A stretch of 64,000 bases of DNA from Sphagnum compactum (Eukaryota > Bryophyta > Sphagnopsida > Sphagnales): positions 7,622,875-7,686,874 of the forward strand of contig OZ234495.1 of NCBI GenBank assembly GCA_965153455.1, in the 5' to 3' direction. Positions 50,881-62,902 of the stretch are shown here, in pieces (within the stretch, counting starts at the first letter, position 1; every line of letters begins with the position of its first letter). A model generated the notes under the pieces. The model searched no databases, was not told the DNA's origin, and worked only from the letters and a program-made list of their open reading frames with translations. The position numbers and the translations under genes are program-made.

Positions 50881-51540
50881 TGGGGTATGTCTATCACATT
50901 TGTGCTTCAACAAAAAGCTAGCATGTGTCAAGATGTTAAAATTTTTAAATGATTTTTTAAAAATCAAATTTTGGCATTTTAATTATAAAGAATAAGTTTT
51001 TTAAAATGAAAATTTTAATCAATTAATATAACTAATTAACTATAATTAAACATTTACAAAAATATAACTTTATAATCAAATAATAATATAAATTTATATT
51101 ATATTAATAATGAAGTTAATAAATTATAAAATATTTTAATAAAATATTATTTTGTATATATTTTTATTTTATTGCGCATGTAAGGCTTTAAATATAATCA
51201 ACAACATTATTTTTGTTGTTGCAAATCATTTGTGTGTAAGAAGGGGAGAACAAAATAAGTTGGTCACAACAGTTGTAGCATGTTACATCAAATTCAACCA
51301 AATAAGTTACCATTTTTTATGATTTTTTTTACAATTGTTTATTCTTGGGGGTGTTTGAAGTTCCACAACAATGGTGATAGTTGATGGTTGTTGTCATTAG
51401 TAGCAAGAGCTTCATGCTCCTTTTTTTTTGGATTGATTATTGTTGAAAAATTTATGTTTTTTTTTAATGATGTGCCTTTGGATGAAATCAATGAACTAGA
51501 AATAGAAGATGAAACAAAAAATATTAAATAATCATTGTTC
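50881..51540. other. AT-rich DNA, no gene seen
   Basis: A/T-dominated sequence with no recognisable feature before the relic gene that follows. Confidence 0.5.
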
Positions 51541-51551
51541 TATTTTTTAGG

Positions 51552-53083
51552 ATGGCACAACCTTGGAAAAAACCTAGACACCAAGGAAAGGCGTCACCCA
51601 ATGGTAATCAGCAACAAATGAATGTTATAACAAATGGGTTAACAAATGAAAAGCAAATTGAAATAAAACAAAAAGTGATCATGTATATACACTTGTTCTT
51701 GAAGGTAAATCTCCTGTGATGCATTATGTGTTTCACATGCTAAGGTTTATAAAAGTTTTATATAACATAAACATTGTGAATAAAAAATCTTAGTTCATCT
51801 TCATTCTCTTTTTGAGATTGTGGATGGGGAATTGTTTTGCCTGATTTTTTTCAAGCAATACCCATATGTTTAAATGAATGATTATTCCACATAATACCAA
51901 ACAATAGCTTAACCTAATGGGTTTGGGGTCTATTAACAACACCCTCACCATGTTTATTGTGTATTTGTTGGTCTGATTACAATACATTCATTGGATACTT
52001 GCTGATCTAATTGCAATACCTTTATCGTGTTTATTAAGTACTTACCCTTATTGTGATTTTTTTTTATTGGTTGGTTTAGGTGGAATGCCCTCATCATGTT
52101 TGTCATTTATTTGTTGGTTTATTTACAATACTCTCATGGTTTATAAATGAATATTTCATTTTTTTTACGAATGTTCAAATTCATTTGATAAGATGTTAAT
52201 TTTTGTAGGGGTTGAAGTGGTTTCGCATGAAAGTGATCATGAAGAAATAACACCACATCATGCCATGAAAGATGCAAATTAGGTGCATGAGGGGTCAAGG
52301 TGGGTGTGCAAAATCAATGGATGCATCGATATTTATGCAATAAAATGATTGTTTCGTTCCCATTTGGACAACAAACATGAGCTTCAAATGGAGGTAGGTA
52401 AATATGGCCGTCGCTCTATTCATGTTGGGGGCCAAGGCAACAAAACCACCATGCCATGAATGCTCGGATTTTGAACAACCCATGTGCAATCACAAAATGA
52501 AAGTAAGGCAATTGAGTTAGCTAAAGAAAAAAGTTGAAACCAAATGGGATTAATTTCAACTTGAAACATAAGGCCTCAAAAAGGTTTGTTGACCTTTATT
52601 AATAAGGTTCACCTTTGACAAATTGTTAAGATCATCAACATACCTATGTGTGGAGTAGGGTTTATCTTTCGTAGTGCCTTTTCATGAATTGAAAAGGATG
52701 ATGACCTTGCCAAAATAATATGGGCAAATAATATCAGTTATGCAAAGCCTTTTAGGCTTATATGGGATGTTTGGAATTGTGATTCAAAATCCACCAAAGG
52801 CAAAAGAGAGAAAAAGACAAGCCATGTGCAAGTATCATGAATAAAAAATGATTCATAGCTGGTAAATTTACAATCATTTAACTATTTTTTTAACATTATG
52901 CATTTGAATCATGACATTAATTTGTCTTTTGGTCCCTAGGTTTTGAAATACCACAAAGGAGGCCTTTGTGGTGGATACAATCCAATTCACACTTCAACAC
53001 TAGTAGCTTTTCACCCATCACCATGTAACAAAAGATGTAGAAGTTGCGGCCATTTATCAAAGAAACATGGGCACTCAATCTAA
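51552..53083 (+). pseudogene. Decayed zinc-finger gene of unknown family
   Basis: Several coding-like pieces lie in order. An exon-like frame from ATG 51552 (MAQPWKKPRH) sits behind an acceptor-like TATTTTTTAG and ends at an LFLK|GTAAAT donor. The frame from ~52210 (EVVSHESDHEEITPHH) is broken by a stop at 52280 and runs into a C2H2 finger with spacing CX4CX12HX4H (Cys 52307 and 52322, His 52361 and 52376), itself interrupted by TGA at 52346. A frameshift follows near 52450. Then 52688-52831 (AKIIWANNISYAKPFRLIWD) is phase-compatible with 52940-53083 (GGLCGGYNP, then RCRSCGHLSKKHGHS and stop) across a GT/AG intron. I do not recognise the family; it may be a transposon-borne or lineage-specific gene that has decayed. 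Confidence 0.55.
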
Positions 53084-53334
53084 TTCTTCTTCAAATAAAG
53101 TTACACGTTAGGGTATAATGTCAAGCCATTTTAGACTAATTTTTGGTGAAATGTTTTTGTATCTCATCAACATTTTGTACCATGTTCACATTATATAAAA
53201 TGTTGTAACACTTTACCCATTTTTATTTTAGTAATCCCAATTTACAATACCCTACCCTATCACCCTATGTCATATTCCAAATCCATTCCCAAACCCCAAA
53301 TTGCAATACTTACATAAATCTAGGTGTTGTGTAA

Positions 53335-53990
53335 CCTCACAAAAATCCCCCTTTCATTTAATAGGTTTTGATTATGTAGGTATTGCAAAAACTTGGTCCA
53401 TCATCATCTAAATTTTTACTTAGGGGGATCATGTCCACCAAATGCAATATTAATTACATATAATGGACCAAATGCAATAGGAAATATCCAAAGGATATTT
53501 ATAAATAAAAGCCTTGAGTCAACTAATAGTACTTTAATTTTCAAATGCAAACATTCACTATGGGCATGCCCTAATTTTTTCAAAAATTTATTCCCTCGTC
53601 ATCTAAATTATATTTAGGGGGATCTTGTCCACCAAATGATATTTACATCTAATGGAGCAAATGTAATAGGAAATATCCATTAGATATTTATAAATAAATA
53701 ACCTTAAACCAACATACCTTCATCTTTAAAGTTAAACATTGACTATAGGCATACCTCATTTTTTCCAAACTCCAAGGGTTTGAGGTTTCCAAACTTCTCA
53801 TAGTGCTTACATAAATATCCATTTTGTCACCTCACCAAAAGCCCCCTTTTATTTAATAACCTTTGATTATTAAAGTATTGCAAAAGAATTGTTCCCTCAT
53901 CATTTATTATTTAAGGGCATCTTTTCCACCAAACATAATACATGCATGCAATATGGAATATTTGAAATATAATTATAAATGAAATTTTAT
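53335..53990 (+). repeat. Degenerate direct repeat, three partial copies
   Basis: TCATCTAAAT...TTAGGGGGATC.TGTCCACCAAAT...AATAGGAAATATCCA...GGATATTTATAAATAAA occurs at about 53398-53510 and 53598-53695, with a more diverged third copy from about 53908. The lead-in CCTCAC.AAAA.CCCCC and TTTGATTAT also recurs (53335 and 53826). Confidence 0.75.
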
Positions 53991-56307
53991 ATATGATATA
54001 TTTAGTCAAAAATCACTTTACTTTAATCAATTACTTTTAATTCTTGATATATTATAAGTTATAATATTTAAATATATATTCAACTAATATTTAAAAACCT
54101 ATTAAAAATATTCAATTTTAAAATTACATATCAATGTCATAAGTCGTTAATTCAAGAAGTAAATAACATCATGTTATTTTCAACACCCCATTTATTCAAA
54201 TTAACCCTAAACTTTACGTCTTAATTATATTAATATTTAATTGCAATGAATTTATTTGTGACCAAAATTCACCATTTTGCTTTTTAAAAATAATCCTAAG
54301 TAAAAGCAATATGGTTCAAAGAACTATTCACATTTTATTTCATATAAATACCCACATTTATAAATTTTCCATATTTAGCTCATAGAATTTAATGGTTAGC
54401 CAACATGGTATGGGATTTCTAGATTTGGTTAAAACTTTTTGTGGTTGATCACCACTTTTGGTGCAACATGAAAAATTTGAAAAAACATTTAAAGTTTTTG
54501 GTTTAAATAACATTTACTTTAAAAAAATTATTGCACTAATTGAATTACTATTGAATTGTACTAAATTAACATTCAGCTAAATAACAAAATAATAAATTCA
54601 CATCATTTTAGGTATTTTATTCAATAATTAAATAAATTTATAATACATAAATTTGTTTTAAACCAAAGAAAATATTGAAATCTTATATTAAAGATATAAT
54701 TAATACTATTAATAGACTTTACATTGAAATTTTATTTTAAAAACCCTAAACCCTTTATTTTGTTATCTTTATAAAATTTCCAAATGGTTTAATTGACCAT
54801 ATTGGAAATAGGTGAATTTCTTCCCCAAAATGATTACTGAACAAATTTTACATTTGCATTATATTAATATCAATTCAATGTATTAAAATAGCACAGAATT
54901 GTGATTTGAATTTTATTCACATTAGTAACATTATTAGAAAAAAAAAAACTAGAAAACATTTTGGAATTTTATTCAAATATTAGATAACAATATAAATTTT
55001 ACATTTGAAATCGATCTTCAAAACCATTATAAATATATTAATTTTAAATCCTAAGTATTAATTGTATGTTATCACATTTTATATAAATAATCAATCAATC
55101 AAAAGTAATTTTTATAATTTCAATATCTAATAATTACAACATTTCAATACTAATTATAACAATACTTTTGACTTTAATGTTAGTAAACAAATAATACCTT
55201 ACATACTGGATTTGAACTTTATTTATGTTTGTATATTTAATTACAACATGGAGATATATGTGTAAATCGTTAATTATTAATCTTCATTATAACATGGGTG
55301 ATTTTTAATTTGACTCAATAACACATTTATTGAAGTATTCAATGTTATGGCAAAAAGATAGAATGCAATTGACACCCACATAGTTAAAAGGCTAGGTATG
55401 TCATATCATTAAACCCATTTGTAATCACAGCTGCTATGAGCGTTAAAAAAACAATATTCATATCTTCAACTCTAAATCATATCCTACATCTTGTAATGCA
55501 ATACCTTCAACTATGAATGCATTGTTTTGCTATGAACATGATTACATTTGTCAAATTTAAAACTGAAACCCCAAATATAAACCCATGTTGCATTATTACA
55601 TCCATTAAAGCAAATCATCATTCTAATGACAAAAGGTAAGACAATGCCCATATCAAATGGTCAAATCCCCCACTAGATGGAGTAGGGAACTTGCAATACC
55701 TTCATCCAACATATTAATAAATAATTAAGACCCACAAAAGATTTGAAATTATTTGTAATACTCATATTAATGCACATTAACTTTAACTATAATATACCCT
55801 AATCCTTTGCAATACATGCATGCAAGACCTTAAATGCCATAAGAGACAAGATGGGTAAGCATTACTTGCATATTCAATTAATGATTATTGTACAACCGAC
55901 CTGTAATATTGTATAGGGTGGTAGATTAGTTGTACATGATGCAAGTATGCAATACCCATCTTTATATGACATTTGAGTGATATGTTTTTGTTTGGCAGTT
56001 TTAGAAAATATGTGCAATATAACCTTAGCAATGTAGGTTTAACTTTGAAACCCTATATGTTCATTGATACAAAATGAAAGCATTAACACATAAATTATCT
56101 ATTCTTTGACACAATTGTAATATCATGCACATTTAAATAATGGGAGATTAATATGGGGGATAAATACAAGTGGTTTTGTGTTGTTTCTTTAAATTCATGA
56201 ACCCTTTTCTTATGGCTATTTCCATGTTCTAACATCGTCTCATGCCAATCCTTCATTTGGTGCACTAAATTGCCAAGTCCAACATTGACCCAATGAAAGA
56301 CCATGCA
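53991..56307. other. Very AT-rich DNA, no gene seen
   Basis: Extended A/T-rich sequence without conserved open frames, RNA genes or clear tandem repeats. Confidence 0.55.
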
Positions 56308-59025
56308 TTACTACAAAAACATGGTTTTTACACTACTAACATCATGTTTAAAATGACTATATAATCAATATCTAGAATACATACACTAATAGTATGAAAT
56401 GACTAAATGTGTCCATCACAACTAAGATCAAAAGTAGCAATGTCTGTTATGACTAAAAAATATAGCATTATAATCAAATCAAACAATATGTTGCACACGT
56501 GGTAAATGTGGGTGCTCACATGGATTTTTCTACGTTGACTGATACAATTACTATAATTAATCATAAAATATGACACACATGATTATAATGTTATTTTTAA
56601 TGATGTGGTATGAATAAAATGGAAATAGAATTATGTTTTCATTTTTAAAACTTCATTACGAAAAGAATGACAAAATATATAGTTTTCATGATTTCTATTA
56701 TTATTCATAATTATTCAAATAAATAAATAATTTATGAGGGGGAAATTTTGACCAAAAAAAGGTAATAAAAAAATGGAGTATTAATTTTAAAAAATTTATT
56801 CTTATCAAAATTATAGAAAATAATCATAATAATTAACTAAATGTACATGTTAATCTTGAATCATTCAAATTCCATGATTCAATTCGTATTTGTGATGAAT
56901 CGATGAGTCAATTGAATGTATATATATGTCCAAATTGAATTAGCCCCAAAATTAGATCATCTATTTATTTGTTTATGATCAAATGGCATGAGTAAAATGG
57001 AATAATAAAAGAAAATAACTTTTGTTAATTTAATAACAATAGAATAAAACTAATGTACATCTCATTTGAACTTGAATTTTTTGATTAAAATTTTTAATTG
57101 TTGCACATGTGAATGGGCGTTGCATGAAAATTTGTGCAAACATCAAGTTGTTGTTTTTCTTACATGTACCAATCTCACCAAAGAAGATATCTTTCAATAT
57201 TTATGGGACATGGCATGGACCTAATTGTGGAGGTTTTGTTGCCATGTTTGTAGACCCTAACTATTTGTACATTTATGATGATAAATTTGATGATGAGGAG
57301 GCCGATGAAGATTGCTCTGAAGAGCCATGGGTTGTTAATATGTGCAGGCTTATGACATTGGATGATACCTCCCCCAATGTTGAAAAAGAAAAGGATCACA
57401 ACCAACCTTCAAGTTCATCCGCCCCCATGCAGAAAATATTTGCTTGAATGGGTGACATAATGCAAGAAATCATCAATGAGGTCAAAAAAGGTGGAGTTCA
57501 ACTCTAGACCATGTCACATTGTTGTTGCGCATGATTACAACAGATGTATGAGGTATTCGCCTTTCCAAGGCAAATGAAGTGATGCATCCCAACATCACTA
57601 TTACATATATGTGTTTTTAAGCTAGTTTTCTGGACTAACTTTAGTCATATTCCTAGTCACATTAGAAAATGGATAAAATTGGTTGCAGTCATAACATACC
57701 AATTGTTTTTAATACAAATGTGATTAAAATCGTATGACTAAAATGACTAAATATGTTTGTCCAAAATGACTAAAATGGCTAAGGTTATTAGTTGACGTGA
57801 CATTATTAATTTGATTTAAAAGCAAAAGTTATATTATTTATATGAATATATAATGACATTATGGAACTTTAATATTATTGAACTATAGGTGAATCCAAAA
57901 CATTACCACCCTTGATCTGAGATTCAACATTAAATTTTTAAAAAAAATTCAAGTTGACATTACTAGCAAATCGCGTTAACCAATGTCATACAAACCATCA
58001 ATTCCCCAAACTTGGGATTTTTTTAATGGTGAATGGTCCAAATAAGGTTTGAACCTACAACCTTCTTAGCCACACTCCAAGGCCTTAACCACTAAACACT
58101 CACCTCATGTAATGATAAAAAAATGACGTTGCAAAATATATAAACACATATTCTAAACAAAAGCAAATTTTATATCTCACTATTTGATTTAATTGATTTG
58201 TTAGGTTTATTATTACATTGAACTTTGTAATTTTTTAAATTCAAAAATGTGTAAATCATAATTATTCCAACAATTGTTAATTAACAAATTCAAATGCATC
58301 ATTTGAAATTTTGAATTGAGTTATATATTCAAATACCATTTAAATACATCTAATTTATTAACTTTCATGAAACTTTGTGATTTTTTTCCATTTCAAAATG
58401 TACAACCACTAAGATGGTTTTAAATATTTATTTTAAAAATTCATATGTAATGTCTGAAATATAATTATTTAAATAAAAATCTTACTTTCACAATTACATT
58501 GATTAAAAAAAATTCTTTAGTTTCAAAACATGAACAAATAATTAAATCACTTAATTTAGAATTCATTTACGATGTACTAAATCTTTGATTGAGTTATAAT
58601 CTATAACTATTTAGGTAAAAATAATTTATTATCATAATCATATTGAACTTTGTGAATCCTTTCAATTTCAAAACTTGAACAACAAACTCAATATTTGTTT
58701 TAAAATTCAAACAATGTTTTCTTTTGCTCGGGCTAAAAATTTCACATATAACTATTTGGGTACATTTGGTTTCCTTACTTTCATCATTGACTTCAATTTT
58801 ATAATATTTTAATCCAAAATCCTATACATTCCATTAATTTACATATTTTGATTTGTGCCACATATTTATAAAAAATTAATGCTTAAAAAATCTCTAAAAT
58901 ATCATAACAAAAAAAAATCACTTTTGAAATTATGGTATTAAAATTTGTATGCCTTCAATCTTATCTCAATTTTTTGTAATAAAAGTAAAAGAATTGAATT
59001 CAATGTTACATTGTTTTTGTAGTAA
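56308..59025. mobile_element. Possible CACTA-like element
   Basis: TTACTACAAAAACA (56308-56321) has its exact reverse complement at 59012-59025, giving 14-bp terminal inverted repeats similar to the CACTACAAGAAAA ends of plant CACTA elements. TGACTAAA-type motifs cluster near 56385-56460 and 57640-57785, like CACTA subterminal repeats. An acidic 113-codon open frame (57109-57447: YIYDDKFDDEEADEDCSEE) lies inside but has no recognised domain. No matching 3-bp target duplication was found and the right motif cluster lies far from the right end, so the call is tentative. Confidence 0.35.
58040..58105 (-). mobile_element. tRNA-like Pol III module, probable SINE head
   Basis: On the minus strand TAGTGGTTAAGG (58094-58083) fits the Pol III A box and GGTTCAAACC (58055-58046) the B box, with about 27 bases between. 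The arrangement GTTTAGTGGTTAAGGCC...GGTTCAAACC is typical of plant tRNA-derived SINEs. The flanks do not pair into a convincing acceptor stem, so a functional tRNA is unlikely. Confidence 0.5.
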
Positions 59026-60299
59026 CAATGGATTTTACTATACTTTTTCATCCAAATCATCTATCCCAAGGGTGACATGAGTGTGAAGGATCAATGTGGC
59101 CTTCTCAATGCTCACTTTCACAATGTGTTCCACAACTTTGTTTCGATAAACCCATGTTTCTTTATTTCAATTATGTGCATGTAAGTCTCCACACTAACCA
59201 ATCAATATGTCGACCTTGAAATTGCTTCATCTTCAAAGTGAACCAACATTTCAATGCCCCATGGTAAGATTCAATGGATGTTTGTGTGTCTTGGTTGGAA
59301 TGTGGCATTCATCGAAACCCCACCATCCACAAATCTACAATAAGATACATAATACTCACATCAGATTGCCCATATCATTGGTGTTTCAACCTTAATTCAA
59401 GGAGTGGATAGTTTGGGATATGCACAACATGGTGGAACAACAATAGTGGATTGAGACATAATTCGCATACTTAGTTGGAAATAATAGGTCTAAAAGTATC
59501 AAATCCACAAATCATTGGGCAAATGTTGGGTGAAGTTTTCAATGACCTTGTTTCTCTCACGAGTCATGAAGGCTTCAATGTTTCATTCGGTTCAATTGGC
59601 ATGTACATATGGTGTGAAGGTCATCTAATATTGCACATTGCACCCCATTGTCCTTGATTTTTTCCATCGAGTGTAAGTGTCAAGCCTTTAAGACATGCCA
59701 TGTGCAAAGGTAAATGGGCACTTGATCCCCACCCCACACCATCTTAACCATGCACAAAATACCAATTTATTAGTATTTTAATTAACAACATTATCTAGAA
59801 ATGGTGAATGTGGGATGAAGTTTTGAAATGGTTGCATGTACATAAAATTTTTAAAATTGTAGAATGAAAATAACACTCATCACAATGCTCATAACTCTTA
59901 TGTAACATCATCAACGATTAAACATTAAGGTTTCCACATAAGGTTCTTCTTTAAAATCTTTGTTTTCAAAAGAGTTAGTCACTCCACCAAATCACTACAT
60001 GTTTGGTGGCTTGTAATGATCCATGCAACTAGCACAAACAACATCAATGTGAACATTTGTGAATTTTCCTATCATTAGTCTCGAAAGTGGCATCCATTGA
60101 AATTGCCTCATTATCACCTAATGAAATCATGGACTCCCATTAAGCTCACTCACATCTTGAAAATAAAACACATCATCTAGATAACTAAATGCCCATGTGC
60201 AAAGGGAAATGGTTGGATTTTTATGTAAACACCAACTCCATTTTTTGTGTTTGGGATCCAAGTAAACAATTTCTTGTTATTTAATGAAATCATCCCTTA
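59026..60299. other. Intergenic DNA, no gene seen
   Basis: Short unassignable open frames only (for example 59207-59395 and 59475-59657). Confidence 0.5.
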
Positions 60300-61559
60300 T
60301 CATTACTTTTCTTGCATTGATTCTAACCCACCATATCGCATTATGCTTGTCATATACTGTACCTTAAACTCATTGACGCGCTCCCAACTCCTTGACGGAC
60401 TCAAATGTAAGTCCAAATAGAAAACAGCAGATGAGTAAGGAGTCGGGGCACGTTCTTTGGCTCGCAACACTTTGGAGGGATAGAGGGGCGTGTTGGAGCT
60501 CTGGGATGGGACTAGGAAGAATGACAAGCATCAATTACTCACACGGACCTGCATAAAACCAACACAAAGTGGTTAGTGCATAGTTGGAACACTTTTGGTG
60601 CTAGGACGAGCCTCGGGCAATTCGGACTCACAAGACTCACAAGATTCACCATGGCCCTGGCTCTGCCCCTCACCCCACACTAACATTCTTGCTGAGCTCA
60701 TGCAGACTACGAACACAGTCGCCCTAGCCAAGTATGTGGCATGCTGCCAATACCAGAGGACAATCTGTCCTCCATGATCTGTCTTTCGTCTAATGGACTC
60801 TTTGGTCCCAAACGGACGTAAAATGGTAAATTAAAAAAAAAAGAAAAAAAAAAAGATATATATAAGACTTGAGTATTTTAACCTCCAAGAAGATTTTAAA
60901 AATACCAGTGGACACTTTTGACAGATTTTTATTAAAAAAATGTAAGCACTTTCAATTTTCGAATTCTTCTCTGCCTAACTGGCTATGCAGCTGGGGTATG
61001 GAGTGAAGCGGAGAAAGCGAGTCGAAATTTCCATTGAAGACAGCAAAACACACCTGGGATATGGGATGCATCTCTTTGTCCTTTCAAAGATGGGATTGGG
61101 GGAGGCAGTCCACACGTCTGGGGAGACCCAAATGCGCGTTCCCTGCAAAAAAGACAGCAGTCAATGGTCCTTTTGATTCCTCAATTTTGGTGCCGGATCC
61201 ACTTGCTGCAAATAACGCGCACAAGGAGACTTTTCACATGGCAGAGAAAAACTCCCGAAACTTCATCCTCCTTCCCATAAGTTAGGCGAATTACAAAACA
61301 TCTCCTCAGCTCCCCTCCCCCTGTTTGTGCCTTTGCATTGGAAGGGAGTTGAGTGGCGTTTTCCGAAGCGCCGGCTGGATGATGACAGACAGTACCCCAC
61401 ACCTGCATCTCTCTCGCCTGCTCCTCAGGGCAAATGATCCAACTGTCGTCTCTCAGTGCTTTTCTTCCGTCGCCGCCGGCAGGCAGGCGCGTGGAGGTTG
61501 CAGCTGGGCGGTTATATTGTATAACAAGGGATACGCTTCACACTGTGGCCTTGCCATTT
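60300..61559. other. Less AT-rich stretch, possible gag-like debris
   Basis: GC content rises. The plus-strand frame 60595-60777 contains TNILAELMQTTNTV, reminiscent of the PxLAELMxxQ segment near the start of some plant Gypsy gag proteins, but the match is short. The frame 60985-61176 is unassignable. Confidence 0.25.
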
Positions 61560-61815
61560 ACACTTAAAAGTATCTTAAGGCAAAAGAAGAAGAATTATGG
61601 AAACTCAAGTATTTCAAAGTGCAAAAATATAATCTTTTAAAAGAAACCAAATTTCTTCAAGATATTATAACTCTAGAACTAATCTCAAGTTTCAACACAA
61701 GCCAAAAATCATCTTTCAAAAATCCTCATATAAAAATAGACCTGTTATTATTACTTAGGGGCCAAAATCCCTTAAGCTACTATACTCTATAATGAATCTA
61801 AACACAATATCCTTC
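61560..61815 (-). repeat. Dispersed repeat, copy B
   Basis: Reverse complement of 35917-36245. It includes ATCATCTTTCAAAAATCCTC, ACTATACTCTATAATGAATC and AAAAATATAATCTTTT. It lacks the TAATAATAT insertion seen in copy A but keeps the same boundaries on both sides. Confidence 0.88.
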
Positions 61816-62855
61816 TTGCCTTGGTAGTAGGCAAGGCCAAAAGAAAGAGCATTAGTCTTCTTCTCCATTGGTTAATGGGGATGGATAGTGATGATGATCC
61901 CAAAGGACTTCTTGAGAGAAGTCATAAGATTCTTCTTTAGTGTAGTTGAATTGCAAGTTCCTCACTGTATGTAACCTTTTTTTGCCTCCTGAAGGCCAAG
62001 AGTACATTCTCAAAAGGAAATGCCATCTCTTGTGGGCCTTTTTAATCTTTTGCAAAGAACCGCCGTCGTTTCCCCTTTTGTATTTTTCAGTCGCTCCTCA
62101 CATGAGACCTTACAAAGAAAATCTCGCCATTTCTTTGCATAGGAGAAGGCTCTACTACATGCAGACCATTCTTCTATACAAAACACCAACCTTTGTTTGT
62201 AAATCATTTTTTGCGATACCTGGTGGATACCCTTCAGGTGTCACGGAAAAAAAATTTTGAAATTGAAAGTCCTACAGGTCTTTACGCAGGCAGGGTAAAA
62301 GCCCTCGGCCATAAGCTTTACCAAAATCATGCCCACACTCGGCCCTCCCTCCCTTGCGTGGGCCCTTATTCTGGGAGACCCATGTGGCTATTTTTCTTCT
62401 CCTTCTCAAACGGTACCACACCTGTGGCCACATTTCAAACAATCCCGACTTATTTCTGTAGGTGAAGACAAAAATTTGAAGAATTCATTCTTATGAAGGA
62501 GATTAGCGAAAGAGACGATTTTCAACAAGAGACAATTTTCAACAAAAATATATTGTAACCAATGTGGATGTTATACTTGTAAATTTGTTGTATTCTCAGT
62601 TTCATATTCAATTTTGGATTTTGTTTACATGGCCGTTGATGATGGGTCTTTTGATTCTTTAGTTCCTCTGAAGGTTTGCAATCTTGAACAGGATTTTAAA
62701 ATGCTTTTAAAATTAGAAATTGTGATTTTGCATGTGAAGAGGGAGGAAAAAAATTTTAAAAATCTTTCAATATGGTAGTCTTCTCAAAGATAAAGTTCCC
62801 TTTCAATTTTAAGCCCCCACCAGATGAGGGCAAGGGTTTGGGATCAGACGCATAA
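61816..62855. other. Intergenic DNA, no gene recognised
   Basis: Mixed composition; open frames of 65-104 codons on both strands overlap one another and show no domain. Confidence 0.4.
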
Positions 62856-62902
62856 GAAATTGCTCCATCAGGTGCATCATGTGCACCTGATGGAGCAATT
62901 TC
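62856..62902. repeat. Perfect 21-bp inverted repeat, 5-base loop
   Basis: Arm 62856-62876 (GAAATTGCTCCATCAGGTGCA) is fully complementary to 62882-62902; the loop is TCATG. It could extrude as a cruciform or form a hairpin RNA. The tight loop argues against a normal plant microRNA precursor. Confidence 0.95.

Noticed and set aside
58040-58105. Functional tRNA gene
   Set aside because: A and B boxes fit, but no convincing acceptor or anticodon stem; SINE head more likely.
60595-60777. Gypsy gag start
   Set aside because: Only a short LAELMQT match, no pol or LTR nearby in frame; kept only as a possible remnant.
62856-62902. MicroRNA precursor
   Set aside because: Stem of 21 bp with a 5-base loop is too short for a typical plant precursor.
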